Source: Paraburkholderia lycopersici (GTDB lineage: Bacteria > Pseudomonadota > Gammaproteobacteria > Burkholderiales > Burkholderiaceae). From it: a stretch of DNA of 64,000 nucleotides. Positions 61,384-64,000 of the stretch are shown here, piece after piece (the first letter of the stretch is position 1; the number at the start of each line of letters is the position of its first letter). Location: the NCBI RefSeq assembly GCF_900096975.1, contig NZ_FMYQ01000013.1:112369-176368 (forward strand), read 5' to 3'. The notes beneath the pieces are model-generated. The model had not been told where the DNA came from, made no database searches, and saw only the letters and a program-made list of their open reading frames with translations. The position numbers were made by a program, and so were the translations under genes.

Positions 61384-63657
61384 TCAGAGCAACGCCACTA
61401 CCTTCACGTCGCTGCGATCGGCCGCCGCCACGACCTTGCCATCCACGCGGCGGAACATGAGCGTCACCGTGTTCTTGCCTACGCGCAGATCGCCGACCTC
61501 GAGCCAGTCGATGCCTTCGGGCAGCATCGGCTGCTCGACGCGCACCTCGTTGCGCGCCGCGTCGATCGTCACGCCGAGACACGCCTCGAGCATCATGAAC
61601 GGCGAGCCAGCCGCCCAGGCTTGCGGCAGGCAGGCGACCGGATACGCGGTCGGAGGCTCGCCGCGGCGGCGCGGAAAACCGCAAAAGAGCTCGGGCAGGC
61701 GCATGTCGAACGTCACCGCCGCCTCGAACAGCGCCTGCAGCAGGCGCACCGCCGCAGCCTTGCGGCCATAGCGCGCAAGGCCGCGCGCGCACAGCGCGTT
61801 GTCGTGCGGCCAGACCGAACCGTTGTGATACGCCATGGGATTGAAGCGCGCCTGGCCTGCCGCGAGCGTGCGCACGCCCCAGCCCGTATGAAAGAGCGCC
61901 GATTCGAGCACCTCCGCCACGGCACGGCCGCGCTCCTCCTGCGGCAGCCCGAAGGCAAGCAGATGCCCGGCGTTCGATGCGAGCACGCGGCACAGTTCGC
62001 CATGGCCGTCGAGCGCGATGCCGTAGAACTCCGACTCCGGCATCCAGTATTTTTCTTCCACGCAACGGCGGATTTTCGCAGCGCGGGCGGCATAGCGCGC
62101 GGCGTCCTCCACCTGGCCGCGATGCGTCGCGAAGCGCGACATCGTTTCGAACGCCGCGCTCGCATACGCCTGCACTTCGACGAGCGCGACGGGGCCGTCG
62201 GGGAAACGGCCATCCGCGTGAAACACCGAATCGTGGCTGTCCTTCCAGCCCTGGTTCGCAAGGCCGCCTTCCGATTCGCGCCGATAGTCGAGCAGGCCGA
62301 GCTTGTTGCGGTCGCACACGCCCGCGACCCACGCCGCTGCGCGTTCGAGCGCCGGCCACAATTCGTCGATCAGCGAAACGTCGCCCGTGCGATCGACGTA
62401 AGCGCCTGCCAGCACGACGAAAAGCGGCGTGGTGTCCACGCCGCCGTAGTAGAGCGCGAACGGCACTTCACCCGTTGCCGCCATCTCGCCCTTGCGCATC
62501 TCGTGCATGATCTTGCCGACCGCCGCGTCGCGGAACGGCGAGTCCTCGCGCGCCTGGTGCTCCGCGAGAAAACGCAGCACGCCGCGCGCGAGCGCGGGTG
62601 TGAGCCACAGCGTTTGCAGCGAAGTGATGACCGCATCGCGGCCGAACGGCGTGGAGAACCATGGAATGCCCGCGTACGGATACGGGCCCGTCGGCAGATC
62701 GGTGGTCAGCAGGCCGAGGTCGGCGATCGAGCGGTTGATCCACGCATTGAAGAGCGGATTGCTCGAGCGCAGGCTCGCCGCCGCGCGGCGGCGCTCGCGC
62801 ATCACGATGTGCGAATCGACCAGCGCGGCCCGCACGGCGGCGCGGCCCACGCGCTGCTCCTTCGAATTCACGAGGCAATGCGCGGGCTCGATGATGCCCG
62901 CACTCTGCGTGCCGGGCGCGGCGCCCGGCAGCGCCTCCACTTCGATCGCCACCGTGAGGTAGATCGAGACGCAAGCCTGCGCCGGCAAGTCCACGGTGAA
63001 GTCGGCGCGATCGGCGAAGAGCTTGCTGGGCGTCGGCGAGAACTCGATGCGCACGCGCCGCGCGACTTTGTCGAGGCCGATATATTCGAGACGCACCTCC
63101 CCGTCTTCGATGCGCGGAGGCATGAGCGTGCCGCGTTTCTCGCGCTTCAGGCCGCGCACTTCGAACATGTCGCGGAAATCGCTCGCGAACGAGACGGAAA
63201 GCGGCACCACGGCGTCCTCGGTGCCGTAGTTCGTGAGTTCGATGGCCTCGGTCATCATCGTGCCCGAAAGCACGCGCTCGCGTTCGACGTGAATCACGCC
63301 TTCGGGCGTGGTCGAGCCGCCGAGCGGCGGCAGCGGACGATTGGTGAGGTGAGCCGTGAAGACAGTGTTGTCGCTGCTCACGCTGCCCGAGAGCAGCGAC
63401 GGCACGCGGCCGCCGAACGTGAGGCGCAGCGACGAGAGCACGCGCGTATCGTTGACGAAAAGGCCGTCGTCGATGCCGGTGAGGTCGCCGAGCGGATCGT
63501 TGACGATGAAGGTGTCGCCCGATTTCAATACATGCTGGTCGGCGCTCGCGACCTCGGGCGTTTCGGGCGCGATGAACGCGCTGTCGGGTTCACGATCGGG
63601 CTGATGATCCACGCCGCTTGAGCGCGTGACGCCGCCGAGTGTTTCCGGATCCTGCAT
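61384..63657 (-). CDS. Amylo-alpha-1,6-glucosidase (glycogen debranching-type)
   Basis: 757 residues from ATG 63657 (GAGGAGG 7 bases before). N-terminal GDE_N_bis domain (about 30-290) with DQHVLKSGDTFIVNDPLGDL and FVNDTRVLSSLRLTFGG; C-terminal (alpha/alpha)6 barrel: GIPWFSTPFGRDAVITSLQTLWL, GEVPFALYYGGVDTTPLFVVLAG, NQGWKDSHDSVFHADG and FNPMAYHNGSVWPHDNAL. Releases glucose from branched or sucrose-type glucans; similar genes accompany trehalose or glucan metabolism. Exact substrate unknown. Confidence 0.92.
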   Translation of the reverse strand: MQDPETLGGVTRSSGVDHQPDREPDSAFIAPETPEVASADQHVLKSGDTFIVNDPLGDLTGIDDGLFVNDTRVLSSLRLTFGGRVPSLLSGSVSSDNTVFTAHLTNRPLPPLGGSTTPEGVIHVERERVLSGTMMTEAIELTNYGTEDAVVPLSVSFASDFRDMFEVRGLKREKRGTLMPPRIEDGEVRLEYIGLDKVARRVRIEFSPTPSKLFADRADFTVDLPAQACVSIYLTVAIEVEALPGAAPGTQSAGIIEPAHCLVNSKEQRVGRAAVRAALVDSHIVMRERRRAAASLRSSNPLFNAWINRSIADLGLLTTDLPTGPYPYAGIPWFSTPFGRDAVITSLQTLWLTPALARGVLRFLAEHQAREDSPFRDAAVGKIMHEMRKGEMAATGEVPFALYYGGVDTTPLFVVLAGAYVDRTGDVSLIDELWPALERAAAWVAGVCDRNKLGLLDYRRESEGGLANQGWKDSHDSVFHADGRFPDGPVALVEVQAYASAAFETMSRFATHRGQVEDAARYAARAAKIRRCVEEKYWMPESEFYGIALDGHGELCRVLASNAGHLLAFGLPQEERGRAVAEVLESALFHTGWGVRTLAAGQARFNPMAYHNGSVWPHDNALCARGLARYGRKAAAVRLLQALFEAAVTFDMRLPELFCGFPRRRGEPPTAYPVACLPQAWAAGSPFMMLEACLGVTIDAARNEVRVEQPMLPEGIDWLEVGDLRVGKNTVTLMFRRVDGKVVAAADRSDVKVVALL

Positions 63658-63802
63658 TGCGTGCCTCCTCAATCCCGTGCAAAAGGTTACGGTTCGCCTC
63701 CGGTTGATTGTAGTGGCTCCGACGCGTGCGATGGCAGCGATTACGCGACGATCGCGCGGCAGACAGGCGGCAATTCGCGACGCACGCAAGGAACGTGCGC
63801 GG

Positions 63803-63845
63803 AAAAAATTGCGGGCGCCGGCACGATGGAACGTGCGGGCGCCCG
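63803..63845 (-). terminator. Rho-independent terminator after citrate synthase
   Basis: Arms CGGGCGCCGGCACG and CGTGCGGGCGCCCG (13 of 14 paired) then, on the minus strand, AATTTTTTCC. Positioned about 55 bases after the stop at 63902. Confidence 0.9.
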
Positions 63846-63901
63846 TGAAGGCCATGCAGGCTGATTGCCGCTGGCGCGCCTGCCGTGGCGCGCTGCGGGA
63901 A

Positions 63902-64000
63902 TCAACGTTGCGCGATCGGCTTGGCTTCGCGCGGCGTTTCGCCGATGAACAGCTGACGCGGACGGCCGATCTTCTGTTCGGGGTCGGCGATCATTTCGTT
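63902..64000 (-). CDS. gltA: Citrate synthase, C-terminal end (gene continues beyond the window)
   Basis: 32 residues read on the minus strand: NEMIADPEQKIGRPRQLFIG...REAKPIAQR. The GRPRQL(Y/F)xG motif near the C terminus is the end of type-II citrate synthase. Condenses acetyl-CoA and oxaloacetate. Start and active site are outside. A T-tract terminator follows. Confidence 0.85.
   Translation of the reverse strand, partial: NEMIADPEQKIGRPRQLFIGETPREAKPIAQR

Noticed and set aside
61261..63621. 786-residue plus frame opposite the glucosidase
   Set aside because: Antisense shadow of a motif-complete gene.
1..64000. tRNA, rRNA, CRISPR array or integrated element ends
   Set aside because: No cloverleaf, rRNA segment, regularly spaced repeat or attachment-site duplication was recognised by eye in the gaps; a tRNAscan/CRISPR search would be decisive.

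Overview
The window is high-GC, densely packed DNA with strong GC bias at third codon positions. The gene repertoire (hopanoid C-3 methylase, phasin, phosphoketolase, a sigma-54 gene, lhr, DUF4410, a short His-rich 'HHHH' protein, and a citrate synthase end at the right edge) suggests a Burkholderiaceae genome, most likely Paraburkholderia or Caballeronia, possibly the second chromosome. The taxonomic call is an inference from gene families. No rRNA, tRNA or CRISPR array was seen.

Layout. 1-3.0 kb: end of a TonB-dependent receptor and a PepSY iron-regulated membrane protein. 3.1-9.2 kb: small secreted proteins, an SDR, and an EF-hand protein followed by an OmpR/EnvZ-type two-component pair. 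9.2-12.0 kb: quinone-dependent D-lactate dehydrogenase behind a LysR gene. 12.1-13.7 kb: a solitary hpnR. 14-19 kb: patatin/GntP-permease pair, a uracil-DNA glycosylase-like ORF fused in frame to DUF488, and an AtoE-type transporter. 19.3-21.6 kb: secreted and outer-membrane proteins. 21.7-28.7 kb: stress/low-oxygen block (small protein, Hsp20, internally deleted acetoacetyl-CoA reductase pseudogene, phasin, UspA, Zn-alcohol dehydrogenase, phosphoketolase). 28.8-36.6 kb: DHH phosphoesterase, a two-domain kinase, a solo IS5-type transposase domain, DUF72, an rpoN copy divergent from a BON-domain gene, and an aldo/keto reductase. 36.9-45 kb: lhr, an M20 peptidase and small membrane proteins.

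45-61.3 kb is the most coherent part. An RpiR regulator sits beside a class-III aminotransferase and a carboxymuconolactone-decarboxylase-like gene. Next comes what reads as a lysine/pipecolate degradation cluster: a DadA/AmaD-like FAD dehydrogenase, an ornithine-cyclodeaminase/mu-crystallin-type ketimine reductase, an AmaA-like FAD oxidase, AmaB aldehyde dehydrogenase, a class-I aminotransferase of the 2-aminoadipate type, and an HglS (DUF1338) 2-oxoadipate decarboxylase. It also has a branched-chain-type binding protein, an XRE-cupin regulator, a GcvA-like LysR and an asparaginase. Together these could take D-lysine or pipecolate to D-2-hydroxyglutarate. 61.4-64 kb: an amylo-alpha-1,6-glucosidase and the 3' end of citrate synthase.

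The main new observations are regulatory. (i) Three copies of TTTCNTRTCGGAAA lie in the lysine cluster. (ii) A 43-bp element is nearly duplicated upstream of the aminotransferase and the binding protein, with a weaker third copy before the LysR gene. (iii) Divergent -24/-12 sigma-54 promoters lie between rpoN and the BON gene, implying rpoN autoregulation. (iv) An ACAACA-N2-TGTTGT operator pair flanks the RpiR gene.
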